Source of the DNA: Deltaproteobacteria bacterium
Lineage (GTDB): Bacteria; Desulfobacterota; Deferrimicrobia; Deferrimicrobiales; Deferrimicrobiaceae
Length of the DNA: 64,000 bases
Assembly (NCBI GenBank): GCA_021815305.1
Contig: JAKAHC010000003.1
Coordinates: forward strand, 124,001 to 188,000
Direction of reading: 5' to 3'
Of the stretch, positions 16,703 to 25,146 are shown piece by piece. The notes under the pieces are model-generated. The model searched no databases and was not told the DNA's origin. It saw only the letters and a list, made by a program, of their open reading frames with translations. Every line of letters starts with the position of its first letter. Position 1 is the first letter of the stretch. A program made the position numbers and the translations under genes.

Positions 16703-17868
16703 AAACCGGGAAACAAACCCGAAAACGGGTGTTGGTCGTTTTCGGAACCCGCCCGGAAGCCATAAAGATGGCGCCGGTGGTGATGGAGTTGCGGAAATAC
16801 CCCGGAGAGATAGAGACGAAGGTTTGCGTCACGGCGCAGCACCGCGAAATGGTCGACCAGGTCATGCGGCTTTTCGATATCCGGCCGGACCACGATCTCG
16901 ACATCATGCGGGAGGACCAGTCGTTGGCGCATGTCACCGCCAACGTACTGACCGGGGTCGAAAAAGTGATCGTGAAAGAGAAGCCGGACTGGATTTTGTT
17001 GCAAGGTGACACGACGACGGTAATGGCGGCGGCATTGGTCGCCTTTTATCATCGCGTAAAGGTAGGACACGTGGAAGCCGGGCTCAGGACCTGGAACAAG
17101 TTCCACCCTTTCCCCGAGGAAATCAATCGCGTGATCGCCGACAGAATCTGCGACCTCTATTTCACCCCAACGGAATCAGCGCGGGAAAATCTCTTGCGCG
17201 AAGGAGTCGACGAGGCAGGCATACACGTGACCGGCAACACCGTGATCGATGCCTTGCGCTGGGTGGTCACGCTGCCCCTTACGGCGGATGTTCACGCCAT
17301 GTTCCGAAAAATCGGCCTGAAGGAGCATGGGGACTCGTCCCGGATCATTCTGGTGACCGCCCACCGGCGGGAGAATTTCGGCGAACCGTTGAGAAACATC
17401 TGCCTTGCGCTGAAGGACATCGCAGCGCGGCATCCCGACGTGAAGATCGTCTATCCCGTCCATATGAATCCAAACGTAAAGCGTGTTGCACACGAGATAT
17501 TGGGCGGTGTCCCGGGCGTTACGTTGCTCGATCCATTGGAATACCTTCCGATGGTACAGCTTATTAATAGGTCTTTCCTGGTCCTTACGGATTCAGGAGG
17601 ATTGCAGGAAGAGGCTCCGGGGTTGGGAAAACCGGTTCTGGTGCTGCGCGAGGTCACGGAGCGCCCCGAGGCGGTGGAGGCGGGCACCGCGCGAGTGGTT
17701 GGAACAGGCAGGGAGCGAATATTGGCCGAGGCCTCCAGGTTGTTGCAGGACTCCGGGGAATACGGAAAAATGGCGCATGCGGTCAATCCTTACGGGGACG
17801 GAAATGCCGCGGAGCGCATCGTGTCAATATTGATGGCTGATCAGCAAATTGCCCCGATCCCTGTTTGA
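16699..17868 (+). CDS. wecB: UDP-N-acetylglucosamine 2-epimerase
   Basis: A 389-residue GT-B-fold epimerase. FGTRPEAIKMAPV at 15-27, GDTTTVMAAALVAFY, HVEAGLRTWNKF, EEINRVIAD, TAHRRENFGEP and LTDSGGLQEEAPGLGKP are all present, as in non-hydrolysing WecB/MnaA. It makes UDP-ManNAc from UDP-GlcNAc. Its position ahead of PseB-, SDR- and NeuB-like genes may mean it acts on a modified UDP-sugar, as in UDP-L-QuiNAc/L-FucNAc pathways. It could instead supply the UDP-HexNAc dehydrogenase at 60.6 kb. Confidence 0.93.
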   Translation: MKTGKQTRKRVLVVFGTRPEAIKMAPVVMELRKYPGEIETKVCVTAQHREMVDQVMRLFDIRPDHDLDIMREDQSLAHVTANVLTGVEKVIVKEKPDWILLQGDTTTVMAAALVAFYHRVKVGHVEAGLRTWNKFHPFPEEINRVIADRICDLYFTPTESARENLLREGVDEAGIHVTGNTVIDALRWVVTLPLTADVHAMFRKIGLKEHGDSSRIILVTAHRRENFGEPLRNICLALKDIAARHPDVKIVYPVHMNPNVKRVAHEILGGVPGVTLLDPLEYLPMVQLINRSFLVLTDSGGLQEEAPGLGKPVLVLREVTERPEAVEAGTARVVGTGRERILAEASRLLQDSGEYGKMAHAVNPYGDGNAAERIVSILMADQQIAPIPV

Positions 17869-17941
17869 AGCTCCTATCCCAAGGCGGGAAATTCCTCCGC
17901 CTCTCGTCGACGGCAAAATCAACAAAAAGAGGTTCAACGGT

Positions 17942-18940
17942 ATGCTGAACGATAAGGTTGTATTGATCACTGGAGGAACAGGATCCTTCGGGAAGAAGTT
18001 TGCCGAAACGGTTCTTTCCGGGTACAAACTGAAAAAACTGATTGTCTTCAGTCGCGACGAGTTGAAGCAATACGAAATGCGCGAACGGTTTGGCGAGGAT
18101 AAATACCGCTGCATTCGCTATTTCATCGGTGACGTGCGTGACAGAGAGAGGTTATACAGGGCCTTCGATGGGGTGGACATTGTCATTCATGCGGCCGCGA
18201 TAAAGCAGGTTCCGGCGGCGGAATACAATCCCCTCGAAGCGGTGAAGACGAACGTGCTGGGAGCGGCGAATGTGATCGACGCGGCAATCGACCGTAACGT
18301 GAAAAAGGTGATTGCGCTCAGCACGGACAAGGCCGCCAATCCGATCAATCTCTATGGAGCTACTAAGCTTTGCGCCGACAAGTTATTCGTCGCTGGAAAT
18401 CATTACGCCGGGCCCCATGGAACCCGGTTCAGCGTGGTGCGTTATGGAAATGTGGTAGGCAGCCGGGGAAGCGTGATCCCGTTCTTCCTCGGCATGCGCA
18501 AGAACGGATTCTTGCCGATCACCGATCCGCGCATGACGCGTTTCTGGATCACGCTGGATCAGGGAGTCAACTTCGTGCTGGCGTGCTTGGAATGGATGGA
18601 AGGGGGGGAGATCTTCGTTCCCAAAATCCCCAGCATGAAGATTGTGGATCTTGCGAAAGCGATTGCTCCGGAGTGCGAACTGAGAATCGTCGGTATCCGG
18701 CCAGGTGAAAAACTCCATGAAGTAATGGTTCCCGAAGACGACGCCCGCCGCACGGTGGAGTACGAGAGCCATTACGCGATCGTACCGTCCTTCCATGCTT
18801 GGGATGTAAACGCGCACATCAACAAGAAGGGGGGAATTCCTTGCCAAGACGGTTTCAGCTACAGCAGTGATACGAATGCGAAATGGATCTCAGAAGATGA
18901 GTTGCGGAAAATGATCGGCTTAAAAAATGAAGATTCATGA
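17942..18940 (+). CDS. pseB: PseB-like UDP-GlcNAc 4,6-dehydratase (inverting)
   Basis: ATG 17942 gives 332 residues. GGTGSFG is at 11-17; the catalytic D129, K130 and Y138 lie in STDKAANPINLYGATK at the same spacing as Helicobacter PseB (D132/K133/Y141, from memory). RMTRFWITLDQGV and FVPKIPSMKIVDLAKAI are PseB-specific and differ from the CapE/WbjB branch. The enzyme dehydrates UDP-GlcNAc and inverts C5, giving UDP-2-acetamido-2,6-dideoxy-L-arabino-hexos-4-ulose, the first intermediate to pseudaminic acid. No aminotransferase follows, which is unusual. Confidence 0.9.
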   Translation: MLNDKVVLITGGTGSFGKKFAETVLSGYKLKKLIVFSRDELKQYEMRERFGEDKYRCIRYFIGDVRDRERLYRAFDGVDIVIHAAAIKQVPAAEYNPLEAVKTNVLGAANVIDAAIDRNVKKVIALSTDKAANPINLYGATKLCADKLFVAGNHYAGPHGTRFSVVRYGNVVGSRGSVIPFFLGMRKNGFLPITDPRMTRFWITLDQGVNFVLACLEWMEGGEIFVPKIPSMKIVDLAKAIAPECELRIVGIRPGEKLHEVMVPEDDARRTVEYESHYAIVPSFHAWDVNAHINKKGGIPCQDGFSYSSDTNAKWISEDELRKMIGLKNEDS

Positions 18941-19021
18941 GGTGGGTTTCTTCCGGGAAGGTATCCGGGCTGGTGTCGTAGGCCCCGGGATTCGGATATG
19001 TATATGGAGGACTCCAGGGGC

Positions 19022-19936
19022 ATGACGCGTCTTCTCATTACCGGCGCGAGCGGCCTGCTGGGGGGGGCGCTGCTACACCGGGGACTGAATACCGCTGATA
19101 TCCTGGCATGCACCCACGATACCCGACTCCATCCTCAAGGTTTTGATACCCGGAATATCGATCTTGCCGTGGAATTCCATGCGAAGGACCTGGTGGCGGG
19201 ATTCAAGCCGGACTGGATTTGCCATTGCGCGGCGTTGACCGACGTGGATCTCTGTCAAAGACAACCGAAGTCCGCCCACCGCCTGAATGTCGCCGCATCG
19301 GGAGCCCTTGCCCGCGCGGCGGCCGACTACGGGGCGCAGTTTCTGCTGATTTCGACGGATTCGGTCTTCGACGGTAGCCGGGGGCGGTACGTCGAAACGG
19401 ATGCGACCGGACCGCTCAATGAATATGCGGCATCGAAGCTGGAGGCGGAACGGCGCGTCCGCGGATTCCTGCCGGAGGTTCTGATCGCGCGTGTCAATTT
19501 CTACGGATGGAACCTGAAGCCGAAACGGTCCCTCGCAGAATGGGTCCTGGCCCAACTCGAGGCCGGCGTTTCCGTGCCGGGCTGGACAGACGTTTATTTT
19601 ACCCCGCTCTTCAACATGGACCTGGCGGATTGCCTGAACGCCATGATGGCCCGGGGATTGAGTGGTACATATCACGTGGCGGGTTCGGAACGTTGCAGTA
19701 AATACGAATTCGCACGTGCCGTCGCGGCGGAGTGGGGGCATGATCCGGAAGCGATCAGGCCGACGGAAATGGCGACTGCCGGACTGGGTGCTCCCCGCCC
19801 GCTCGATACCTCATTGCGGTGCGACAAGTTGTATCGCGAGTTGGGCCATGTCCTTCCTGATTTGCGAACGGGATTGAGGCGGATGCGGAATTTCGTTGAA
19901 TCGGATCTGTCCGCGTTCAGAAGTCTGCTCGGATAG
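19022..19936 (+). CDS. RmlD-like NAD(P)-dependent sugar reductase
   Basis: ATG 19022 gives 304 residues. LLITGASGLLGGALL is the Rossmann motif; STDSVFDG and EYAASKLEAE carry the SDR catalytic Ser/Thr and Tyr-Lys. The C-terminal half resembles RmlD substrate-binding proteins. It would reduce a 4-keto sugar. Two readings compete: it reduces the PseB product in place of transamination, or it is the missing RmlD for the rmlA/C/B genes at 56-58 kb. The operon (between pseB and a neuB-like gene) favours the first. Confidence 0.78.
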   Translation: MTRLLITGASGLLGGALLHRGLNTADILACTHDTRLHPQGFDTRNIDLAVEFHAKDLVAGFKPDWICHCAALTDVDLCQRQPKSAHRLNVAASGALARAAADYGAQFLLISTDSVFDGSRGRYVETDATGPLNEYAASKLEAERRVRGFLPEVLIARVNFYGWNLKPKRSLAEWVLAQLEAGVSVPGWTDVYFTPLFNMDLADCLNAMMARGLSGTYHVAGSERCSKYEFARAVAAEWGHDPEAIRPTEMATAGLGAPRPLDTSLRCDKLYRELGHVLPDLRTGLRRMRNFVESDLSAFRSLLG

Positions 19937-19954
19937 ACGGCGGCGGAGGACGAT

Positions 19955-21028
19955 ATGCCCACGTTTCGGATCGGTCACCGCGGGATCGGCGAAAAGAGCC
20001 CAACGTATTTCATCGCGGACATTTCGGCGAACCACGACGGCGAATTGGGACGGGCCAAGCGGCTCGTCGAACTTGCAAAAGCATCCGGAGCCGACGCGGC
20101 GAAATTCCAGAATTTCCGCGCGCCGGAGATCGTCAGCCCGCGTGGGTTTGAAACGATGGGGACTAGGCAGGGCCATCAGGCCGCGTGGAGAAAAAGCGTT
20201 TTCCAGGTTTACACGGAAGCGACCATCCCTTGGGAGTGGACGCCCATCCTTAAAGCCCATTGCGAACAAGTGGGCATCGAATATCTGTCGACACCCTACG
20301 ATTTCGGTGCCGTGGAGATGCTCAATCCATATGTCTCGGCTTTCAAGATCGGTTCCGGCGACATAACTTGGCCGGAAATGCTTTCGAAGGTTGCCCGTAA
20401 GAACAAACCCGTTCTGCTGGCGTGCGGGGCTTCCGATCTCGAGGATGTCCAGCGTGCGGTTGATATCATCCGGGCGGTGAACCCGGATTTATGCCTGATG
20501 CAGTGCAATACAAACTACACGGGAAGCCATGAGAACTTTAGGCACATGCATTTGAATGTATTGACGAGGTTTCGCGGCATGTATCCGGGGATCGTCCTCG
20601 GCCTTTCAGACCACTCGCCGGGCCATGTCTCGGTATTGGGTGCCGTGGCTCTAGGCGCACGGGTGATAGAGAAACATTTCACGGACGACACCACAAGGGA
20701 AGGCCCCGATCACCCCTTTTCCATGACCCCGCAAACCTGGCGCGAGATGGTCGACCGCACACGGGAACTGGAGTCTGCCTTGGGTGACTCCGTCAAGAAA
20801 GTGGAGGAGAACGAGGCGGAGACCGTGGTCGTTCAAAGGAGATGCGTACGTGCCGCCCGCGATCTCCCCGCGGGAATTGTCCTGGCGCGCGATATGCTGA
20901 GCGTCTTGAGGCCAGCCCCGCGCGACGCGATCTTTCCGTACGATATCGATGGATTGGTAGGCAAACGACTCGCCGTCGACCTCGCGGAAGGGGACTATTT
21001 GCGCTGGGATATGCTGGGCGAGCCATAG
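19955..21028 (+). CDS. NeuB/PseI-family nonulosonate synthase
   Basis: A 357-residue protein with a ribosome site GGCGGAGGA. The N-terminal TIM barrel has FIADISANHDGELGRAKRL, DAAKFQNFRAPE, LSTPYDFGAVEML, FKIGSGDITWPEML, GLSDHSPGH and VIEKHFTDD. A C-terminal SAF domain starts near residue 285 (RRCVRAARDLPAGIVL). The family condenses phosphoenolpyruvate with an N-acetyl hexosamine to make a nine-carbon sugar acid. Substrate (6-deoxy-AltNAc-type or ManNAc-type) cannot be decided from sequence. Neighbours pseB and the spsF-like gene support a CMP-nonulosonate pathway. Confidence 0.9.
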   Translation: MPTFRIGHRGIGEKSPTYFIADISANHDGELGRAKRLVELAKASGADAAKFQNFRAPEIVSPRGFETMGTRQGHQAAWRKSVFQVYTEATIPWEWTPILKAHCEQVGIEYLSTPYDFGAVEMLNPYVSAFKIGSGDITWPEMLSKVARKNKPVLLACGASDLEDVQRAVDIIRAVNPDLCLMQCNTNYTGSHENFRHMHLNVLTRFRGMYPGIVLGLSDHSPGHVSVLGAVALGARVIEKHFTDDTTREGPDHPFSMTPQTWREMVDRTRELESALGDSVKKVEENEAETVVVQRRCVRAARDLPAGIVLARDMLSVLRPAPRDAIFPYDIDGLVGKRLAVDLAEGDYLRWDMLGEP

Positions 21029-22171
21029 ATGCGTGTTCTCTATTTCAGCCGCGACTACACCACCCACGATTATCGTTTTCTGGCGAAACTCGCCACTCCT
21101 CCGTTTGAAATGCATTTCCTACGTCTCGAGGCCGACGGCAATCCTTATGAGAGTCGTCCTTTGCCAGCGGGAGTAAAGGTTGTGGAATGGGAGGGAGGCC
21201 GCAAACCAGCCCGCACCCCCGAAGATTGGCGCCGGTTGATGCCGTTCTTCAAACGCGCGCTCGAACAGGTGAAGCCCGACCTGATCCATGCCGGTCCCGT
21301 GCAGTCGTGCGGATTCATGGCGGCGACATCCGGTTTTCACCCCTTGCTGCTCATGTCGTGGGGCTCCGATCTTCTGGTTGACGCCGATCGTGACGACTCG
21401 TGGCGACGGATGACGCGGTATGCCCTTTCGCGTTCAGATATGTTGGCGTGCGATTCCTCCACCGTGCGATTGAAAGCGCAAAGCCTCCTTCCATTTCCGG
21501 ATGATCGCGTAGTCCAGTTTCCGTGGGGGATCGACCTCGCTACTTTTCGGCCGGGGACCGGCGGTCAATCGATCAGGGAACGAACAGGATGGGATGGAAA
21601 CCGGATTGTGTTGTCCATGCGGACCTGGGAGAAGTTGTACGGCATTGACGTCCTGCTGGAGTCGTTCCGGATTGCGCACGAATCCGAGCATGGTCTGCGC
21701 CTCCTCATGCTCGGAACCGGCTCGCTGCGCAAGACGGTCGAGGGATTCATCGTCAACCATGGACTTCGAGATGTCGTGCATTGCCCGGGCCAGGTTCCCC
21801 ACTCAGAACTCGTTCACTATTTCCAGGCGGCGGACATCTACATGAGTTGTGCCTACTCCGACGGGACCTCCATCTCGATGCTCGAGGCGCTTGGCGTGGG
21901 GGTGCCGGTGGTCGCCACGGATATTCCAAGCAACAGGGAATGGATTGAGACGGGCGTCAACGGTTGGCTCGGGAAAGTTGGTGATCCCGAAAATTTCGCG
22001 TCCGCTTTATTGGGTGCCTCGCGGATATCGGATGTGGAACGTGCTGCCATGCGTCAGCGCAATCGCGCGCTTGCGGAAGAGAAAGCCGACTGGGATCGCA
22101 ACATCGGGAAACTGATGGCGGCCTATACGAGGCTTGTGCAACCCGGTTCGGTCCGGAGTGACGCTGGTTGA
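21029..22171 (+). CDS. GT4-type glycosyltransferase
   Basis: A 380-residue GT-B protein that starts directly after the neuB-like stop. The C-terminal nucleotide domain shows LLMLGTGSLRKTVEGF, HCPGQVPHSEL, YFQAADIYMSCAYSDG and the EX7E-like TSISMLEALGVGVPVVATD. Lying between the nonulosonate synthase and the cytidylyltransferase, it could use their product, although known nonulosonate transferases are usually in other families. Donor and acceptor are unknown. Confidence 0.85.
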   Translation: MRVLYFSRDYTTHDYRFLAKLATPPFEMHFLRLEADGNPYESRPLPAGVKVVEWEGGRKPARTPEDWRRLMPFFKRALEQVKPDLIHAGPVQSCGFMAATSGFHPLLLMSWGSDLLVDADRDDSWRRMTRYALSRSDMLACDSSTVRLKAQSLLPFPDDRVVQFPWGIDLATFRPGTGGQSIRERTGWDGNRIVLSMRTWEKLYGIDVLLESFRIAHESEHGLRLLMLGTGSLRKTVEGFIVNHGLRDVVHCPGQVPHSELVHYFQAADIYMSCAYSDGTSISMLEALGVGVPVVATDIPSNREWIETGVNGWLGKVGDPENFASALLGASRISDVERAAMRQRNRALAEEKADWDRNIGKLMAAYTRLVQPGSVRSDAG

Positions 22172-22905
22172 ATACCGTCGCCATAATCCAGGCCCACATG
22201 GGTTCCTCCCGTCTTCCGGGGAAGGTTCTGATGGACATCGCCGGTCAGACGATGCTGGAGAGGGTCGTCCGCCGCACCCGACGCTGCGTCGGTGTGAATA
22301 ATATTGTGGTTGCCACATCCACCCTTCCCATCGATGACGCAATCGTCGCCGAATGCGGGAAGATGCGCGTCACGGTCTTCCGCGGCAGCGATTCGGATGT
22401 TCTGGATCGTTTCACCAAGGCGGCAATGACCCATGACGCCGATATCTGTGTCCGCATCACGTCGGATTGCCCTTTGATCGACCCGGAAGTGAGCGGTTTC
22501 ATTATTGGCCGGTTTATCGAGGCGAGTCCCCCCGTGGATTACGTGAGCAACAAGATTCCACAGTCGTATCCCCGCGGTCTGGACACGGAGGCGTTCACAC
22601 GGGATGCGCTGGAGCGGGCATGGCGCGATGCCATACATCCTTATCAGCGTTCCCACGTGACGATCTATATTTACGAGAATCCCGACCAGTTCCGTTTGTT
22701 AAGTGTCACAAGCGATGTTGACAGGCATGACTGGCGCTGGACGGTGGACACGCAGGAAGACCTCGAGTTCGTTCGGAAAGTCTATGGTCGGCTGGGAAAA
22801 AACGGCGATTTTTCCTGGCATGATGTACTGGCGCTTCTTGAGCGCGAACCCATGCTTTGTGACATAAACAAGCAGGTTGTGCAGAAACCCGTCGTGGATG
22901 GTTGA
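22168..22905 (+). CDS. SpsF-like cytidylyltransferase
   Basis: TTG 22168 overlaps the upstream stop; 245 residues. VAIIQAHMGSSRLPGKVLMD is the nucleotide-binding start of the CMP-sugar synthetase superfamily in the SpsF form. VRITSDCPLIDPEV and DWRWTVDTQEDLEFV are also typical. Bacillus spsE (NeuB-like) and spsF form an equivalent pair. It probably activates the nonulosonate as a CMP-sugar. Confidence 0.82.
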   Translation: MNTVAIIQAHMGSSRLPGKVLMDIAGQTMLERVVRRTRRCVGVNNIVVATSTLPIDDAIVAECGKMRVTVFRGSDSDVLDRFTKAAMTHDADICVRITSDCPLIDPEVSGFIIGRFIEASPPVDYVSNKIPQSYPRGLDTEAFTRDALERAWRDAIHPYQRSHVTIYIYENPDQFRLLSVTSDVDRHDWRWTVDTQEDLEFVRKVYGRLGKNGDFSWHDVLALLEREPMLCDINKQVVQKPVVDG

Positions 22906-22927
22906 GGCGCGGGCAGGTAACGGACAT

Positions 22928-23629
22928 ATGACCAGTGTAAATTGGTTCGTGAAACGCGCAGTTGGACTCGGGTGGAGGATTAAAACCGCAATGATGGGTT
23001 TTCTTGTACGCGCCGAGATCCCGGTGATCGGAAGTGGATCGAAATTCTTCGGCCGGGTCACGATCTCAGGCGGGGAAAACATCCGGATCGGCAGGAACGT
23101 AAACGTTGGGGAGCGCGTGGTTCTTTCCGCCAGAGGCGGGATCCTTGCCATAGACGATGGCTGCATCTTATTGAACGGCGTGGAGATCGAAAGCTCGGGA
23201 ACGATCCGGATCGGGTTGGGTTCGACCTTGAACAACGATGTCGCCATCAAGGGAGCGGGGATTTATTTCGGTGAAAAGGTTTGGGTAGCGCGAAATTGCA
23301 TCGTCGAGGGCACGGACGTACAGATTGCGGACCGTGTCATCTTCGGGCCCTTCGTACACGTCAACGACGGGACTCACCGGATCGATCCCCGGACGAGTGA
23401 AATCCTCATGGAGCCTGGTGAGTTCAAGTCGATCCGCATCGGGGAGAACGCCTGGATCGGGAGTGGCGCGATGATCCTGGGAGGCGTCACCATCGGGCCT
23501 GGAGCGATCGTCGGCGCAAGGAGCGTTGTGACGAAGGACGTACCCGCCTTTTGTGTTGCCGTGGGGAACCCCGCCAAGGTTATCAAGAACCGGTTGACGG
23601 GAGAGAAAGAAGGGGATGAAAAGCAATAA
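22928..23629 (+). CDS. Left-handed beta-helix acyltransferase
   Basis: ATG 22928 (after AGGTAA) gives 233 residues with many hexapeptide turns: ISGGENIRIGRNVNVGE, IRIGENAWIGSGAMIL, GGVTIGPGAIVGARSVV, ending FCVAVGNPAKVIK as in WbbJ/NodL/LacA-type O-acetyltransferases. HVNDGTHRID holds the likely catalytic His. It may O-acetylate a sugar in the repeat unit. It overlaps wzx by 14 bp. Whether it acts on the nonulosonate (PseH-like role) or another residue is unknown. Confidence 0.85.
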   Translation: MTSVNWFVKRAVGLGWRIKTAMMGFLVRAEIPVIGSGSKFFGRVTISGGENIRIGRNVNVGERVVLSARGGILAIDDGCILLNGVEIESSGTIRIGLGSTLNNDVAIKGAGIYFGEKVWVARNCIVEGTDVQIADRVIFGPFVHVNDGTHRIDPRTSEILMEPGEFKSIRIGENAWIGSGAMILGGVTIGPGAIVGARSVVTKDVPAFCVAVGNPAKVIKNRLTGEKEGDEKQ

Positions 23630-25133
23630 ATCCCTTCTTGCGGAACTGGTGTCGGATTCCGTCCGCAACGTCGCGGCGAATCTTGTCAGTCTCCCGATCA
23701 CTTTTTTCTCCTCTTTGATGATTGCAAGGATCCTTGGGCCGGAGTTGACGGGGATAACTTCCGCCGCGATCGCCTTGATCCTCACCTATACCATCAACCT
23801 CCACATGGGGACCTTGAATGCGCTGAGCCAGCGCTACCCATGGTTGATGGGGCAGGGAACCCCGGAAGCGAGCGAAGAAGCCCGCCGGATCCTGGGCGTC
23901 GTCCTGGGGTTTATCGGGATTACCGCGGCGGGGTCCGCGATTCTGGTCCTGATTCTGGCGGCCTGGAAGTACCACACCGGTTCCCATTTATTAGCGCTTG
24001 GCCTTTGCTTCGGAGCGGTGATATCTGCGTTGCAACTGTTCAAGACCTACTACTTCTTCCTGATCCGTTCGACGAACCAGTTCGCTTTTCTAAGCCGTTT
24101 CACCTTGATGTTCGCGTGGGTGCCGCTGGTGTGGCTCGCCGGGGCCCGGTGGGGCGGAGTGGTTGCGCAATGGGGAGCGTTGGCGGTCACGGAACTTATC
24201 CTGTGCGTGGTTCTTTACAGGACGGTCGGACGAAACGTGACGTGGGAATTCGACTGGAATGCTTCCTGGAAATACATAAGACTGGGATTCCCCATCTATA
24301 TCGTCGGCACCTTGTTCGGGTTTTTCACTTCCATCGACAGGTTGGCCGCCGCCACATTGCTTGGCACCACCGCACTGGGCATTTACGGAGTGGCCTCGAT
24401 GGCGGGCACCCTCCTGGGGGTCGTCCCGACGGTGATCACCCAGATCATGTGGCCGCGAATCGCCGAGAAGCTCGGCGCTTTGGGAACGGATTGGCGGACC
24501 ATCTTTCCGTACATCGAAAAACCGACCATGCTGATGGCTTTCCTGTTGCCCCCTTTGATCGGAGTCGTGATTCTCGCCATTCCGCCGGCCACGGAGACGC
24601 TTCTGCCGCGGTATGTCACCGGAATCGCGGCGGCGCAGATATCCATCCTTGGGGTTTATTTTCTGGGGCTGATGGGAATATATGGTGTTTTCCTGGGTAC
24701 GAGCCTTCGGTTGTTTCCATACGGCGTGGCCACGATCATAGGGATCGTCGTCGGCCTGGCGGGTTCGTACTTAAGCGCGCGGCTTCATTGGGGGCTGGAA
24801 GGGATGGCATGGATCAAGAACATCAGCCACGGAGTCGTCGCCATCATCCTCATATTTTACGTGGGAAGGCTCTTCGGCCTGGGTTGGAAGGCGCTCGTGC
24901 GGCGCATGGTCATTCTGCTGTCGCCGATGGCGATCGTTTACCTTTTCGTCTTTTGGCTCATCCCGCTCTTGGTCCCCGGCAATGCTGCGACAGGATACGG
25001 GGTACTGAAGCAGTTGAGTTACCGGGTTGCCCTTCTCGGGTTATTGTCCAGCCCGCTCGTCGGGTATGCGATCCATAGCGGTGGAATCGCGGGAGATGTG
25101 GCAAGTCTCTTCCGTCGCGCCACAAGATCATAG
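23616..25133 (+). CDS. wzx: Wzx-type lipid-linked oligosaccharide flippase
   Basis: A 505-residue MOP-superfamily protein with about 12-14 hydrophobic helices. FFSSLMIARILGPELTGIT is the usual Wzx/MATE start, and AATLLGTTALGIYGVASMAG lies mid-protein as in PST transporters. It would flip the undecaprenyl-linked repeat unit to the periplasmic face. Only one such gene is present in the window, consistent with one Wzy-dependent polymer. Confidence 0.9.
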   Translation: MKSNKSLLAELVSDSVRNVAANLVSLPITFFSSLMIARILGPELTGITSAAIALILTYTINLHMGTLNALSQRYPWLMGQGTPEASEEARRILGVVLGFIGITAAGSAILVLILAAWKYHTGSHLLALGLCFGAVISALQLFKTYYFFLIRSTNQFAFLSRFTLMFAWVPLVWLAGARWGGVVAQWGALAVTELILCVVLYRTVGRNVTWEFDWNASWKYIRLGFPIYIVGTLFGFFTSIDRLAAATLLGTTALGIYGVASMAGTLLGVVPTVITQIMWPRIAEKLGALGTDWRTIFPYIEKPTMLMAFLLPPLIGVVILAIPPATETLLPRYVTGIAAAQISILGVYFLGLMGIYGVFLGTSLRLFPYGVATIIGIVVGLAGSYLSARLHWGLEGMAWIKNISHGVVAIILIFYVGRLFGLGWKALVRRMVILLSPMAIVYLFVFWLIPLLVPGNAATGYGVLKQLSYRVALLGLLSSPLVGYAIHSGGIAGDVASLFRRATRS

Positions 25134-25146
25134 GGGAAGCGTATTG

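Noticed and set aside
17942-18940. PseB-like gene considered as CapE/WbjB/FnlA (L-FucNAc pathway)
   Set aside because: The blocks RMTRFWITLDQGV and FVPKIPSMK follow PseB rather than the CapE branch, and no CapF with a C-terminal cupin domain is present.
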